A DNA stretch of 64,000 bases, taken from Allobosea lathyri (GTDB taxonomy: Bacteria > Pseudomonadota > Alphaproteobacteria > Rhizobiales > Beijerinckiaceae). Of this stretch, positions 17,929-26,247 are shown one piece after another. Under the pieces are notes generated by a model. The model did not search any database, was not told where the DNA came from, and worked only from the letters and a program-made list of their open reading frames with translations. The stretch lies in NCBI RefSeq assembly GCF_900108245.1, contig NZ_FNUY01000009.1:124001-188000 (forward strand). Direction: 5' to 3'. Numbering within the stretch: position 1 is the stretch's first letter; the number at the start of each line of letters is the position of its first letter. The translations under genes and the position numbers were made by a program.

Positions 17929-20064
17929 TTACTTGATGGTTCGCGACGGCTTGCTGGTGCTCGAAGGAGGAGCGGGCAGGGCTTTCCGAGCGGGGATGAT
18001 CGCCGCTGCGAGCAAATTCCCCTTCAGAGGTGTCGGTCCAATGTCCGGACGCAGGAATTCAAACGGAAAATTCACGTCTCGGTGGAGCTTGGTCAGCTGC
18101 TCGGTGGTAGGACGCGTTGTAACCAACGCTGTCCGTTGCTCGGCAGCTTTTGCAATCTCCATCATCTTTAGAACCGACTCCTTGACGATCGTGTCATCAA
18201 GCTTGGATTCATCTTCGTGCTGCCGCCGAAGCGCCTGCCGTGTCGCGAGCCAAACATCGAGAGGGACATGCGCCATGCCCGATCGCATGCAGGGCACCGC
18301 CAGCCAGCAGTTATCTCCAAGTTCAACTGAGATGCAGTTGATATCGCGGTGATTCACCTTGATATCTAGGACCGCGCTCCCTCGGCGTTGAAGGAATTCC
18401 TGAAGCTCTAGGCAATTGTAGAAGAGGCCGCAGAATTCTACTCCCGATGGATGCACCGTCAGGCCCTTGACTCTGACGCCAAATATTGCCCGCAAATCAT
18501 GCGAATGCGGTGCTACCATTACGCCGTATTTCTTTGTAAGCTTTTCCCAAGCTCTGGCAGGTGTCTGCTCGTTCAGCCCACGATGCGGTGAGTTGTGATA
18601 TTGCTCCACCGTCCATCGCACGAAAACTTCGCATAGCTCTGGAACAGTAAGGCTGGCCCGGCCTACTGGATCATAGTCGCCCTTTACGACGACGTTCTCG
18701 AACGTCCGGCCGGTAAAAAACGCTAGCGCCTCCTTCGCTGTTCGGAAGAAGCGCTCGATCTTTGGCCGCATGCGAGCCTTGCCCGCCGGCGGGGCTAGGA
18801 CCTCGGATCCTAGGTCCAGTATTGGGGTACGGAAAGCAAGCGACATGAACCATTTGGCTTGGTCATGAACGAGCTGCTCAAACGCGCCGCAGAATAGCCA
18901 ACGAGAAACAGATGGAGCTATTCGAGCATAGGGCACCTTCGGCGAGACGGCCATTTCGACGGTGTCCAAGGCCAGTTGGACGCCAACCTTCTTGCCAATC
19001 TTCATACCGAGGATGACGCGCGTCGCGGCGTCGATGATCGCGCAGAGCCAGAAGCGCTGCTTCTTCAGGTCGGAGATCTCATCCGCCGTAAGATCCTCAA
19101 GTAGTCCATGATGCTCAAAGACTGTGTAGAGATCGATCTTCCATTCATCGATCTCGACGCGTTCGAGCGGTCGAGTGGCCATAACGCCGCGAGCGACGGC
19201 GGCCATTTTTGCTTCAGCTATATCTACGCCATGTCGACTCGCCAGGGTTTCAAGAGCATGAAGCTCCTTCACCCGCGAAAGAAGGTAATGGTACGAAGGT
19301 GTACTGTATTCTGTTAAATCAGCAGCCTTCCGCTCCGCGTTGATGACGAGCAATTTCGCCCCAAGTTGCTTGTGAAGGGTGCGCACCGACGCCCGAGCTT
19401 CAGCGGCCTCTCCCTTGAAACTCATAGAGATTTCATCCACGAGGTCACAAACATCTGCCGGATGTCGACTCGTGAGCCGGTCACCGCACCGCCGATAGGC
19501 CTTGCGCAAGGCCAACGCTTGGCCTTCCGCGCCTTCGAGTATATCCAGCGATCGGCGGAGGGTTTTTGGGCTTGGCGGCTTATGGGTCCTTATCTCTTGA
19601 TCGACACGGGGACGGATGAGGTCACCATCCTTGCCCAGTCTGGCAGCTGCAGCCCATTCGGCTTCGTTGATCTCGCCCTCGATAGTCGAGATCGCGCGCT
19701 TCATGGATTTATCTGAACGCGTCGCTTGTCCGGCTTGCACCATTTCGAGAAAGCGCGTGCAGTATATCTCGCGACGCGCGACCTGACTCCGTTCGCGCTC
19801 AGGCAGATCGTTAATGCGCTGGGCTTCCGCTTTCGCCCGTGCCCGCATGACTTCAGGTCGAAAGGCGCTGCGCTCGATGCGGACCTCGCCGGCCAACACG
19901 AGCTTATCCAGCTCTTCGTTGGAGAAAAAGCGTTCGGTATTAAGGTCATCCTCGCGGAGGAGGAGGTGTCCCTCCTCCTCGCGCTCCACCGGGCGATAAG
20001 CCTTGCCCTCAATCCATAGGCGGTCCTTGGAGTTGAAACGGAAATAGAGGATGGGAGAGCTCAT
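17929..20064 (-). CDS. tniA: TniA/TnsB-like DDE transposase
   Basis: This 711-residue transposase has an N-terminal DNA-binding region (about 1-295), an rve/DDE catalytic core with D306 (ERVEIDEWK), D401 (VHDQAKWF) and E437 (KIERFF), and a Mu-type C-terminal beta domain plus a tail that would contact TniB. The D401 to E437 spacing of 35 intervening residues is the canonical D35E, so catalysis should be intact. The residues after D401 (QAKWF) differ from the usual NGPEF. Its ATG overlaps the stop of the upstream gene by four bases (ATGA). That upstream gene encodes a paralogue of its own first 190 residues. Confidence 0.9.
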   Translation of the reverse strand: MSSPILYFRFNSKDRLWIEGKAYRPVEREEEGHLLLREDDLNTERFFSNEELDKLVLAGEVRIERSAFRPEVMRARAKAEAQRINDLPERERSQVARREIYCTRFLEMVQAGQATRSDKSMKRAISTIEGEINEAEWAAAARLGKDGDLIRPRVDQEIRTHKPPSPKTLRRSLDILEGAEGQALALRKAYRRCGDRLTSRHPADVCDLVDEISMSFKGEAAEARASVRTLHKQLGAKLLVINAERKAADLTEYSTPSYHYLLSRVKELHALETLASRHGVDIAEAKMAAVARGVMATRPLERVEIDEWKIDLYTVFEHHGLLEDLTADEISDLKKQRFWLCAIIDAATRVILGMKIGKKVGVQLALDTVEMAVSPKVPYARIAPSVSRWLFCGAFEQLVHDQAKWFMSLAFRTPILDLGSEVLAPPAGKARMRPKIERFFRTAKEALAFFTGRTFENVVVKGDYDPVGRASLTVPELCEVFVRWTVEQYHNSPHRGLNEQTPARAWEKLTKKYGVMVAPHSHDLRAIFGVRVKGLTVHPSGVEFCGLFYNCLELQEFLQRRGSAVLDIKVNHRDINCISVELGDNCWLAVPCMRSGMAHVPLDVWLATRQALRRQHEDESKLDDTIVKESVLKMMEIAKAAEQRTALVTTRPTTEQLTKLHRDVNFPFEFLRPDIGPTPLKGNLLAAAIIPARKALPAPPSSTSKPSRTIK

Positions 20065-20621
20065 TTTGCCCCCCTAATCCTGCGAGCTGCGGTCGCCGTT
20101 CGCGAAAAGCCCGACTGCTCAAGCTGCTCCAGTGCCCGCCGCATTGTTCGGACGCTTGGCGGCGGACGGACGGCGACGATATGGCCGGCGGAACGGTCGG
20201 CCTTAGTCCCTGGAAGCCATTCGGCTTCTTTCATTTCAACATGGATGATTGCAATCGCACGATGCATTGCGGCGTCAGAACGCTTGGCGTCGCCGGCTCG
20301 TTCCATCTCGAGGAAGCGGCGGCAATAAATTTCGCGCCGAATTATACGCTCCCTTTCTTGCCGCGGCATCGGAGCAATATGGACATCTGCTACTGGGGAA
20401 ACGCGGGGCGAGGACGCTCGCGACCGAATGGTACGATGATCAATGCGGACCTGCCCGGCTAAGATAAGGCCGTCCAGCTCGTCATCGGAGCAGATGCGAA
20501 CCGCGCGAGTATTTTCGCCGAGAAGCAGGTGGCTCGCCTCGAGCCGTCCGACCGATCGATAAGCTTCTTCCTCGATCCAAATGCGATCAACGGCATTGAG
20601 GCGGAAGTGGAAGATACTCAT
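20061..20621 (-). CDS. Stand-alone paralogue of the TniA N-terminal domain
   Basis: The 186-residue product aligns by eye with residues 1-190 of the adjacent transposase. Shared blocks include FR.N..DR.WIE..AYR, HLLL, ELD.L.LAG.VRI, RREIYC.RFLEM..AG and RSD..M.RAI, with many substitutions between. It has no catalytic core. It overlaps the TnsA-like gene upstream and the transposase downstream by four bases each (ATGA), so it is held in translational lock-step with both. The divergence from the transposase shows an old duplication that has been kept, not a recent fragment. Possible roles are end binding, regulation of the operon, or an architectural subunit. None is established. Confidence 0.8.
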   Translation of the reverse strand: MSIFHFRLNAVDRIWIEEEAYRSVGRLEASHLLLGENTRAVRICSDDELDGLILAGQVRIDHRTIRSRASSPRVSPVADVHIAPMPRQERERIIRREIYCRRFLEMERAGDAKRSDAAMHRAIAIIHVEMKEAEWLPGTKADRSAGHIVAVRPPPSVRTMRRALEQLEQSGFSRTATAARRIRGAK

Positions 20622-21316
20622 GCTGCCAGCACCTCGGTGCGAGCCGCTGCCGACTGAATGCGAGTAGGGTAGTCGTATATCCCGTCGTCGAGCACATCGA
20701 TCTCTTGGCGACCAATCAGTCTTCCGATCGTCCTGAAGGCGGCGCCTTCCAGGCCGCTTCTGGCGACGACAGATCCGATTGTCATGACAGTGCCTTCAGA
20801 CACGATCGCGCGGACAATCTCGTCATGCTCAGGATTAGACTCGCGCTTAGCGTGATGCAGAAACGTTGCGTTTGCGACGAGGTCCTTTGGAACGTCCTTT
20901 TCAGTCATAAGCAAAACGCCATCGGCTAGTTCGATTGGCATGTGTGGTGCGATCAATTTCAGTTCATCAAGCAACTGATGCCTTTCGGCGCTCGCCGATG
21001 GCTTCACAGCAACCGCGAGCCTAGTTCCGCATAGAAGCGTGAACCGGTAGTCGAAATGATGCCGACGCAGTTTGCCGTCCGGGGTCGGATACAGCACCGG
21101 TGGCAGCTGCTCCTGGATGTCAACCACATCAGGATTTGCCTCGCCACTATAGAGAACGTGTCGCTCAAGATAGCTTTCGCAAAATATCTTGTAGCCAAAA
21201 GCGACTGTCGCGACACGGCAAGCGCCTCGGCTTCGACTGTCGACTGCTCGGTATGCGCGGGATTCCTTTGGGCCCTGCCAAATTGGAGCAGGTGAACGGG
21301 GAAGGTCTTGTAACAT
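20618..21316 (-). CDS. TnsA-like endonuclease N-terminal-domain protein
   Basis: The 232-residue protein starts MLQDLPRSPAPIW. It carries a TnsA-type fold signature: E47/E51 (CESYLERHVLYS), VDIQEQLPPVLYPTPDGK, D89 (HHFDYRF) and K105 (AVAVKP). A winged-helix-like C-terminal part follows (VMTIGSVVARSGLEG). In TnsA the residue two before the lysine is Gln or Glu, but here it is Ala (A103), so the active site may be altered. TnsA makes the 5' cuts that give cut-and-paste transposition. The ATG at 21316 is chosen over an upstream in-frame ATG at 21391 because the family-like sequence starts there and the upstream start would run through the palindrome at 21359-21404. First gene of the operon. Confidence 0.7.
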   Translation of the reverse strand: MLQDLPRSPAPIWQGPKESRAYRAVDSRSRGACRVATVAFGYKIFCESYLERHVLYSGEANPDVVDIQEQLPPVLYPTPDGKLRRHHFDYRFTLLCGTRLAVAVKPSASAERHQLLDELKLIAPHMPIELADGVLLMTEKDVPKDLVANATFLHHAKRESNPEHDEIVRAIVSEGTVMTIGSVVARSGLEGAAFRTIGRLIGRQEIDVLDDGIYDYPTRIQSAAARTEVLAA

Positions 21317-21358
21317 GCTGACTTCGTCTTTATGACGCGAAAACGCATGTCCAGAACA

Positions 21359-21404
21359 CTCACGTATACGCTTGCGCAGCTTTGCGCGCACGTGTATACG
21401 TGAG
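21359..21404. promoter_or_regulatory. Inverted repeat CTCACGTATAC upstream of the transposition operon
   Basis: CTCACGTATAC (21359-21369) and its exact reverse complement GTATACGTGAG (21394-21404) flank a 24-base GC-rich spacer. The pair lies 43 bases upstream of the TnsA-like start, where a promoter and operator would be. A dimeric repressor, possibly the stand-alone TniA-like N-terminal protein or a transposon-end-binding protein, could bind here. Only the symmetry is observed. Confidence 0.5.
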
Positions 21405-21485
21405 GGACTGGATGCGGCTTGCGCCGTTTCAGGGTGGGCTGCTTCCGAGGTTCTCAGGCCATTGTGGAAGCGGCGTCGGAAAAGA

Positions 21486-21519
21486 GGGCATTCCGTTTGA
21501 GCGCGGAATGCCCTTTTTA
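21486..21519 (-). terminator. Rho-independent terminator, possibly bidirectional
   Basis: GGGCATTCCG and CGGAATGCCC form a perfect 10-bp stem with an eight-base loop. T-runs follow on the plus strand (TTTTT) and a weaker T-rich tail follows on the minus strand. It directly follows the stop of the minus-strand 76-residue gene and insulates it from the transposition operon. Confidence 0.75.
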
Positions 21520-21747
21520 CTTCGGGTCTTCGTCGCTCGTTTCTGAGCCCCCGGGTTGGACCCGCTCCAACGGAAAGATAACGATCTCCGGACGCCAGAG
21601 ACGTCGACTTGCGACGCCCTCGGCGTGCTCAAGGGCGACGCGAGCGATCTCGACTGATGCCGCATTTACCGCCCGGTCGAACACGTGTTGCCCGAATTCG
21701 CTGTTCATTTGGACTAAGCGGACCATCAGACCGGCGAGCTTATCCAT
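21517..21747 (-). CDS. Hypothetical protein, 76 aa
   Basis: The product MDKLAGLMVRLVQMNSEFG is a mostly helical, acidic-tailed small protein. The ATG is preceded at about eight bases by GGGAGGG, a strong Shine-Dalgarno, and the stop is followed at once by a clear hairpin terminator. It therefore looks like a genuine single-gene unit. No family is recognised and no membrane span is predicted. Its position just outside the TnsA-like gene means it could lie within the right end region of the transposon or belong to the host. Confidence 0.6.
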   Translation of the reverse strand: MDKLAGLMVRLVQMNSEFGQHVFDRAVNAASVEIARVALEHAEGVASRRLWRPEIVIFPLERVQPGGSETSDEDPK

Positions 21748-21989
21748 GCTCGACCCTCCCGGCCTGGACTACGATGTAATTCACGATTCATGTGGGTTCC
21801 TTTCAAAATAGGGCGAACACCGAGAGCACGCCGATTTAGCGTGCTCGTGAAATCCGCTGTGGCTGTGATCGGCGTGTGCCGGCCAATCAATCGAGGCCTC
21901 GCGAGTTCAATGTTCATTTCAATATTGGTCGTTCGATCCTGCTTCGCTTCAACCAAGCGGCAATTTCGCCTGGCGTTCACGAGTCTGCC

Positions 21990-22330
21990 GGATGACCAAT
22001 TTTCGATGCAAGCAGAAAGAATTAGGCCGAATTTCAGCTACGCGTCGGGCGAATTTCCAGCCAATTAAAAATTCGGAGTCGCATTTGACGATCGTTTGGC
22101 GCGAATGGCACGCGCGTATGCATAATGCACGCGAGGGCGTACGCGCGAGGGTCGAAATTTTATTTCTCCTGGAATTTTCCGGGTAATTTTCTATTTCGCC
22201 GGTCAGTTTATGATTCAGCCTTCAGCTGCCAGCTTCAAGGGGCAGGCACATGCGAAAAGCGGCGAAGGTTGATCTATAAACTAATTTTTCTGACGACCGA
22301 GCGGGCATAATAATTGTTGTATGTCAATAT
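21990..22330. other. AT-richer non-coding stretch beside the transposition module
   Basis: This stretch has lower GC than its surroundings and repeated AATTT-containing words (CGAATTTCAGC, CGAATTTCCAGCC, GAATTTTCCGGG, AATTTTCTATTTCGCC). No coding sequence is supported. On the TnsA-like side of the module such a region would be expected to hold transposase-binding repeats of the right end, but no regular spacing was established. The following 22331-23109 also lacks a convincing gene. Confidence 0.3.
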
Positions 22331-23109
22331 GTTATCGCAGTTTCTTTCTCGCGATCGCGTCATCGCGCTCCTTTCTGACGCGTGATCAGTTCGTCCGACG
22401 CGCGTAAGGCGGTGTTCTGAAAAACAGTGCAATCATGACCTTGGGCACAGACGAGTTCTGGAAGATGGCGGCTCGCTGAAACAGTGGACCACGACGCAAC
22501 CTCCAAAGGTCGATGCGCTTGAGCCGTGAGGGCGCAATCACAGAACGAGTTGCCTCACTGCGCAGAGCAACAGCGCGTCGCGGATCCGGAGTGTCGCCAG
22601 GACCGCTAGGATGTTTTTTCGTTTTGGATTGGCAACAGTCTCAGCGGGATGAGGGCCGCTGAGCGGAGCCGTGACATTTTGCTTGCGATCCCAGCTCCGA
22701 AACGGGAAAGGGCGCAATGCTCGTGACGGTCTCAGAATTCGAGGCGAGACATGTTTTAGGGTTGATTTACGACTCTCAGGAGCACCTGCGCGTCGCAACC
22801 TAAATCATCGAACTCCTCATCGAGCAGCGACGGATCGGTCGAGGGGTCTCCGCTTGGCCAGTGACGGTCTAAATAGGCACGTCGGACGTCGGGCTTCGCG
22901 ATAGGTGCTGATCGCATCGCTGCTGGGATCCGCGAAAACGTGGGTCGCACACTGCGCATGAGAATTTCCTCGCATTGGAAAGGGCCAGGTAGCGAGTAGG
23001 CGCCGGCATCGTTCTGATGAGCCTGGTTTGTCTCCGTCGACCATTCAAAATCGAACTGCCATATTATACATTTTGTCTAAAAAATAGCACTGATTGATTC
23101 AAGTTATGG

Positions 23110-23400
23110 TTAACGTGCGAGGTGGTTGGCCCTTGGACTGGTCTGAGGTGAATCCGGTTTTGAGAAAACGACAACGCCGACCACAGAATCGCCGCTGACA
23201 AAGCTTGCCCCGTCACCTTCGAGTGCATCTCGAATACGAATATTCAGTGCGATTTTTGGCTCAATTTCACCGATTTCAAAGTCATTTAGCGTCTTTCTTG
23301 AGACCTCGGATGCGGTCGATAGCCACTCCTGCGACCGGCCTAATAGCAGCCTGGCGGCCTTGCAGACGAAGCCCCGGATCGGCGCGTCTGCGGGCATTGG
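23110..23400 (-). CDS. Xre-family HTH regulator, short
   Basis: The chosen 96-residue protein starts MPADAPIRGFVCKAARLL and contains a clear Xre helix-turn-helix (LLLGRSQEWLSTASEVSRKT) followed by LNDFEIGEIEP and a C-terminal strand (VSGDSVVGVVVFS). The layout matches a group of short rhizobial regulators that begin at this point. The frame is open further upstream, but that part runs through an AT-rich stretch with promoter-like words, so the ATG at 23400 is preferred. It reads away from the MbcA/ParS-HAD gene, with several hundred bases between the two starts. The targets are unknown. Confidence 0.65.
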   Translation of the reverse strand, partial: PMPADAPIRGFVCKAARLLLGRSQEWLSTASEVSRKTLNDFEIGEIEPKIALNIRIRDALEGDGASFVSGDSVVGVVVFSKPDSPQTSPRANHLAR

Positions 23401-23793
23401 CAGAAATGCGCGGCCGGTTAGAATGTCTGGTCCGCCATCATTTAAGTGGAATAATTTTACAGAACTTGTATAATAATGCTCGCCGCTGAATGGCCTGCGA
23501 GCGCTTCGCGGCCGCTTTTTCGATCCGGTCCTGGACGGAGATTCCATCCTTGCTCCGCTCTTCGCTAAACCAAACAAAGCCGCTCTGACATCGCTTCGCT
23601 TTCCAAGACGGCGCCACACGGCGTTCGATCGGAGCTGTCGGCTGATGTCAGATTCTGTCGCTGTCCAAGCATGGCAAATGCGCCGGGGCAGGTCGAGGCC
23701 CGGTCACTAATTCTTCCGGAACTAGTTGGGGACCCCCTCTGTCGGGCACTTCGCCGATCGGGCGCGCGGGTTTCATCGAGAAGGGAGATTGCA

Positions 23794-25215
23794 ATGGTTG
23801 AACCAAATTTCGATGAGCGGGCTCGCGTCAGCGGGCCGGGGCTCCGAACATTCCTGAATATCGCAGAACGCTGGCAGCTGTCCTCGGCCGACCGGATCGC
23901 ACTGATACAATGCAGTGCGCGACAATTCGAGGATTGGTCGAGCATCGCGCGCGCTCACCGTCCCCTCGTCCTGGAAACCGAGGTGGTCATGCGACTCTCT
24001 GCGGTCCTGGGCGTTTTCGCGGAACTCCGGCAATTTCTTGCGTCCGCGGATCGAGAACGAGAATGGTTGACCCGCCCACATAATGCGGAGCCATTCGCTG
24101 GGCGGGCGCCGCTCGATCTCCTTCGCGGAACGCTCGAGGACCAGATCGCTGTCCGCCGGTATGTTTATGGCATTGGACTCGGTGTGGCAGCTCCAAACGA
24201 AATTGATCGTGATTTCGCGCCTTACGCAGACGAGGACCTGATCTGGGATGACGCTGCCCCGCAGATCAAGGCGGTGTGCTTTGATGGCTTCGGAACTCTC
24301 GTCGAGATCCGCGACAAGCGTCGACCGTTCAAAGCACTGTTCGGGCATGCGCCCCACTCGTATGCGACGGCCAAGGCTCTGACCACTTCAACACATCTGT
24401 GGGAGCTTGCACGCAATCTTGGGCTCCCGCTCGGTGAGACCAGGTTGACCGAACTCACGGCGGACCTCGAGGCTGAATGTGCGTCGACGCTATTGCGGCC
24501 GGGGATTGGGGCCGTGTGGGAGGCGCTGCGTCGTCTCGGAGTAAAGATCGGCGTCTGCTCCAACTTGGCCATGCAGTATGAGGACGCACTGGTTAGCTGC
24601 TTGCCGCACGCGCCAGATGCGCTCGTCCTGTCTTTCAGGGTCGGCTTGATGAAGCCCCAGGCCGAGATCTATCAGCTCGTCTGCAGGCAGCTTGGGCTCA
24701 AGCCGGATGAGGTTTTGTTTGTTGGCGACAGCTTAGAGGCAGACGTGCGCGGCCCACGTGCTGCGAGCTTGTTCGCAATGCACATCGACCAATTCGAGGC
24801 CGCCCTGGCGCAACGGTTCGCGCAGGCCGCGCCGCTTGCCGTTACCGAGCTCTTCGAGCGCATCCGCGGGCTGGAGCAGCGGGCACGCGTTCAGCTCCCG
24901 CATTCCCCAGAGCAGGCGCTCGACGCGGCGCTGGCTCAAGTCAACGCCAGCACGGGTCTGGGGTACGAGCGAGAGCAGCTCCTGCATGTCTTGCGCAGCT
25001 CCATCCAGGTCGAGCGAGTTGAAGATCCCGCCGTGAAGCTGCTTCTCGGGACATTCTTTGACGAAACGGACGAAGCCCTCCTGACACGGATCGTGGAGGG
25101 GGAGGAGATCGGCTGGAGTGAACTCAGGGCAGCGGTCCAGGCTGTGCTTCAACCCGGCCACCCAAAGCGTTCGTGGATCGTCTCACGGGCAATCAGGTCC
25201 GAACTGGGCCCCTGA
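23794..25215 (+). CDS. MbcA/ParS-Xre antitoxin-like domain fused to HAD hydrolase
   Basis: The 473-residue protein joins two known modules. Residues about 20-150 resemble an Xre/MbcA/ParS antitoxin: an HTH-like region (LIQCSARQFEDW), then MRLSAVLGVFAELRQFLA, EREWLTRPHNAEPFAGR and APLDLLRG. Residues about 158-370 are a HAD hydrolase with all four motifs: FDGFGTL (nucleophile Asp), VCSN, VGLMKPQ (Lys) and VGDSLEADVRG. A C-terminal helical region of about 100 residues is not recognised. MbcA/ParS proteins normally neutralise RES-domain NAD-degrading toxins, and none is adjacent. The start at 23794 follows AAGGGAGA. A metallophosphoesterase gene follows 51 bases downstream. Confidence 0.75.
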   Translation: MVEPNFDERARVSGPGLRTFLNIAERWQLSSADRIALIQCSARQFEDWSSIARAHRPLVLETEVVMRLSAVLGVFAELRQFLASADREREWLTRPHNAEPFAGRAPLDLLRGTLEDQIAVRRYVYGIGLGVAAPNEIDRDFAPYADEDLIWDDAAPQIKAVCFDGFGTLVEIRDKRRPFKALFGHAPHSYATAKALTTSTHLWELARNLGLPLGETRLTELTADLEAECASTLLRPGIGAVWEALRRLGVKIGVCSNLAMQYEDALVSCLPHAPDALVLSFRVGLMKPQAEIYQLVCRQLGLKPDEVLFVGDSLEADVRGPRAASLFAMHIDQFEAALAQRFAQAAPLAVTELFERIRGLEQRARVQLPHSPEQALDAALAQVNASTGLGYEREQLLHVLRSSIQVERVEDPAVKLLLGTFFDETDEALLTRIVEGEEIGWSELRAAVQAVLQPGHPKRSWIVSRAIRSELGP

Positions 25216-25266
25216 CATCCATCGCCTCGCCGTCAGCCAACACAATGTCGAAGGGGAGGGGGCACT

Positions 25267-26058
25267 ATGCGGCTTCTCGTGATTTCCGACTTACATCTTG
25301 AATTTGGCCCGTTCGCTTTTCCAGAGCAGATGCCAGAATTTGAAGTCGCAGTGTTTGCTGGCGATATGCATCGGCCCCTCGTTGCCGCGCTTAAGTGGAT
25401 GACGGATCAGCGAGAGGCCGGGCCGCTCCGGGGCCGAGAGATCGTCTACGTCGCGGGCAATCACGAATTCTACAACAGCGAGATGAAAGGCAACCTGGCC
25501 GCTGGGGCCGAGCAGGCTGCTCAAGCGGGCATCCACCTGTTGGATCGCCGAACTGTGGTCATCGGACATATTCGATTTATTGGGTGCACGCTTTGGACGG
25601 ACTATCGCCTTCTCGGCACACCCAAACCGTCGATGGTCTTTGCCGGGCACGAGTTGAACGATCACCGGCTCATTCGCTATCGGGAGGAGGGCGGTCACTA
25701 CAGCCGCTTCATGCCCTGGCATGCGGCTGCCGAGCACCGGCTCGACGTCGCATTCATACGCAACGAACTCGGGAAGCCCCATGACGGGCCGACCGTTGTG
25801 GTCACGCACCACGCGCCCCATCCGCAATCGGTCCAGCCAAGGCATCAGGGCAGCGCTCTCTCGCCGGCCTTCGTTTCGGATCTCAGTGCCCTGATCGATG
25901 ACTTCCAGCCAGAACTCTGGATTCACGGTCATGATCACGGATCACACGATTACAAAATTGGGCGCACACGCGTACTGGCAAACCAGGCCGGCTATCCAAA
26001 TTTGCACGGCGATCGCGAAAATCCGTGGTTCGATCCGCTTTGCGTCGTCGAGGTTTGA
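25267..26058 (+). CDS. Calcineurin-like metallophosphoesterase
   Basis: The 263-residue protein has the full set of motifs: ISDLHLE, FAGDMHRP, VAGNHEFY, VTHHAP and IHGHDHGSHDY, which bind two metal ions for phosphoester hydrolysis. There is no signal peptide, so it is cytosolic. GGGGAGGGGG just before the ATG is a strong ribosome-binding site. It follows the MbcA/ParS-HAD gene by 51 bases on the same strand, so the two phosphatase-type proteins are probably co-expressed. The substrate (nucleotide, RNA or protein phosphate) cannot be told from sequence. Positions 26059-26247 hold no further gene. Confidence 0.8.
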   Translation: MRLLVISDLHLEFGPFAFPEQMPEFEVAVFAGDMHRPLVAALKWMTDQREAGPLRGREIVYVAGNHEFYNSEMKGNLAAGAEQAAQAGIHLLDRRTVVIGHIRFIGCTLWTDYRLLGTPKPSMVFAGHELNDHRLIRYREEGGHYSRFMPWHAAAEHRLDVAFIRNELGKPHDGPTVVVTHHAPHPQSVQPRHQGSALSPAFVSDLSALIDDFQPELWIHGHDHGSHDYKIGRTRVLANQAGYPNLHGDRENPWFDPLCVVEV

Positions 26059-26247
26059 TTAGCCGACGAGTGCATACGAACTGCTTCTTTGGGCTAGCCT
26101 CTTGCCGGACAATCCAGACGTCGTTGGCCGAAATCCCTGCTTCCGCCACTGGCCGTTCCGGTTGTGTTTCGGCGTGCAAGTTTGGCTCTGACTCAAATCT
26201 GCTGCATGTAGCGGGTGATCTGGCGCTGTTTTCCGTGAGGAATCAGT

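Noticed and set aside
1143..21972. Shared 14-base word AGCGGCAATTTCGC near 1143 and near 21958
   Set aside because: A single shared 14-mer is expected by chance in a window of this size, and the flanks do not match.
22406..22435. GTGTTCTGAAAAACAGTGCA considered as the inverted partner of the TGTCCTTTTC end at 1216
   Set aside because: Its reverse complement reads TGTTTTTCAG, two bases shorter than the left motif, and the bases outside the two sites do not form a target duplication.
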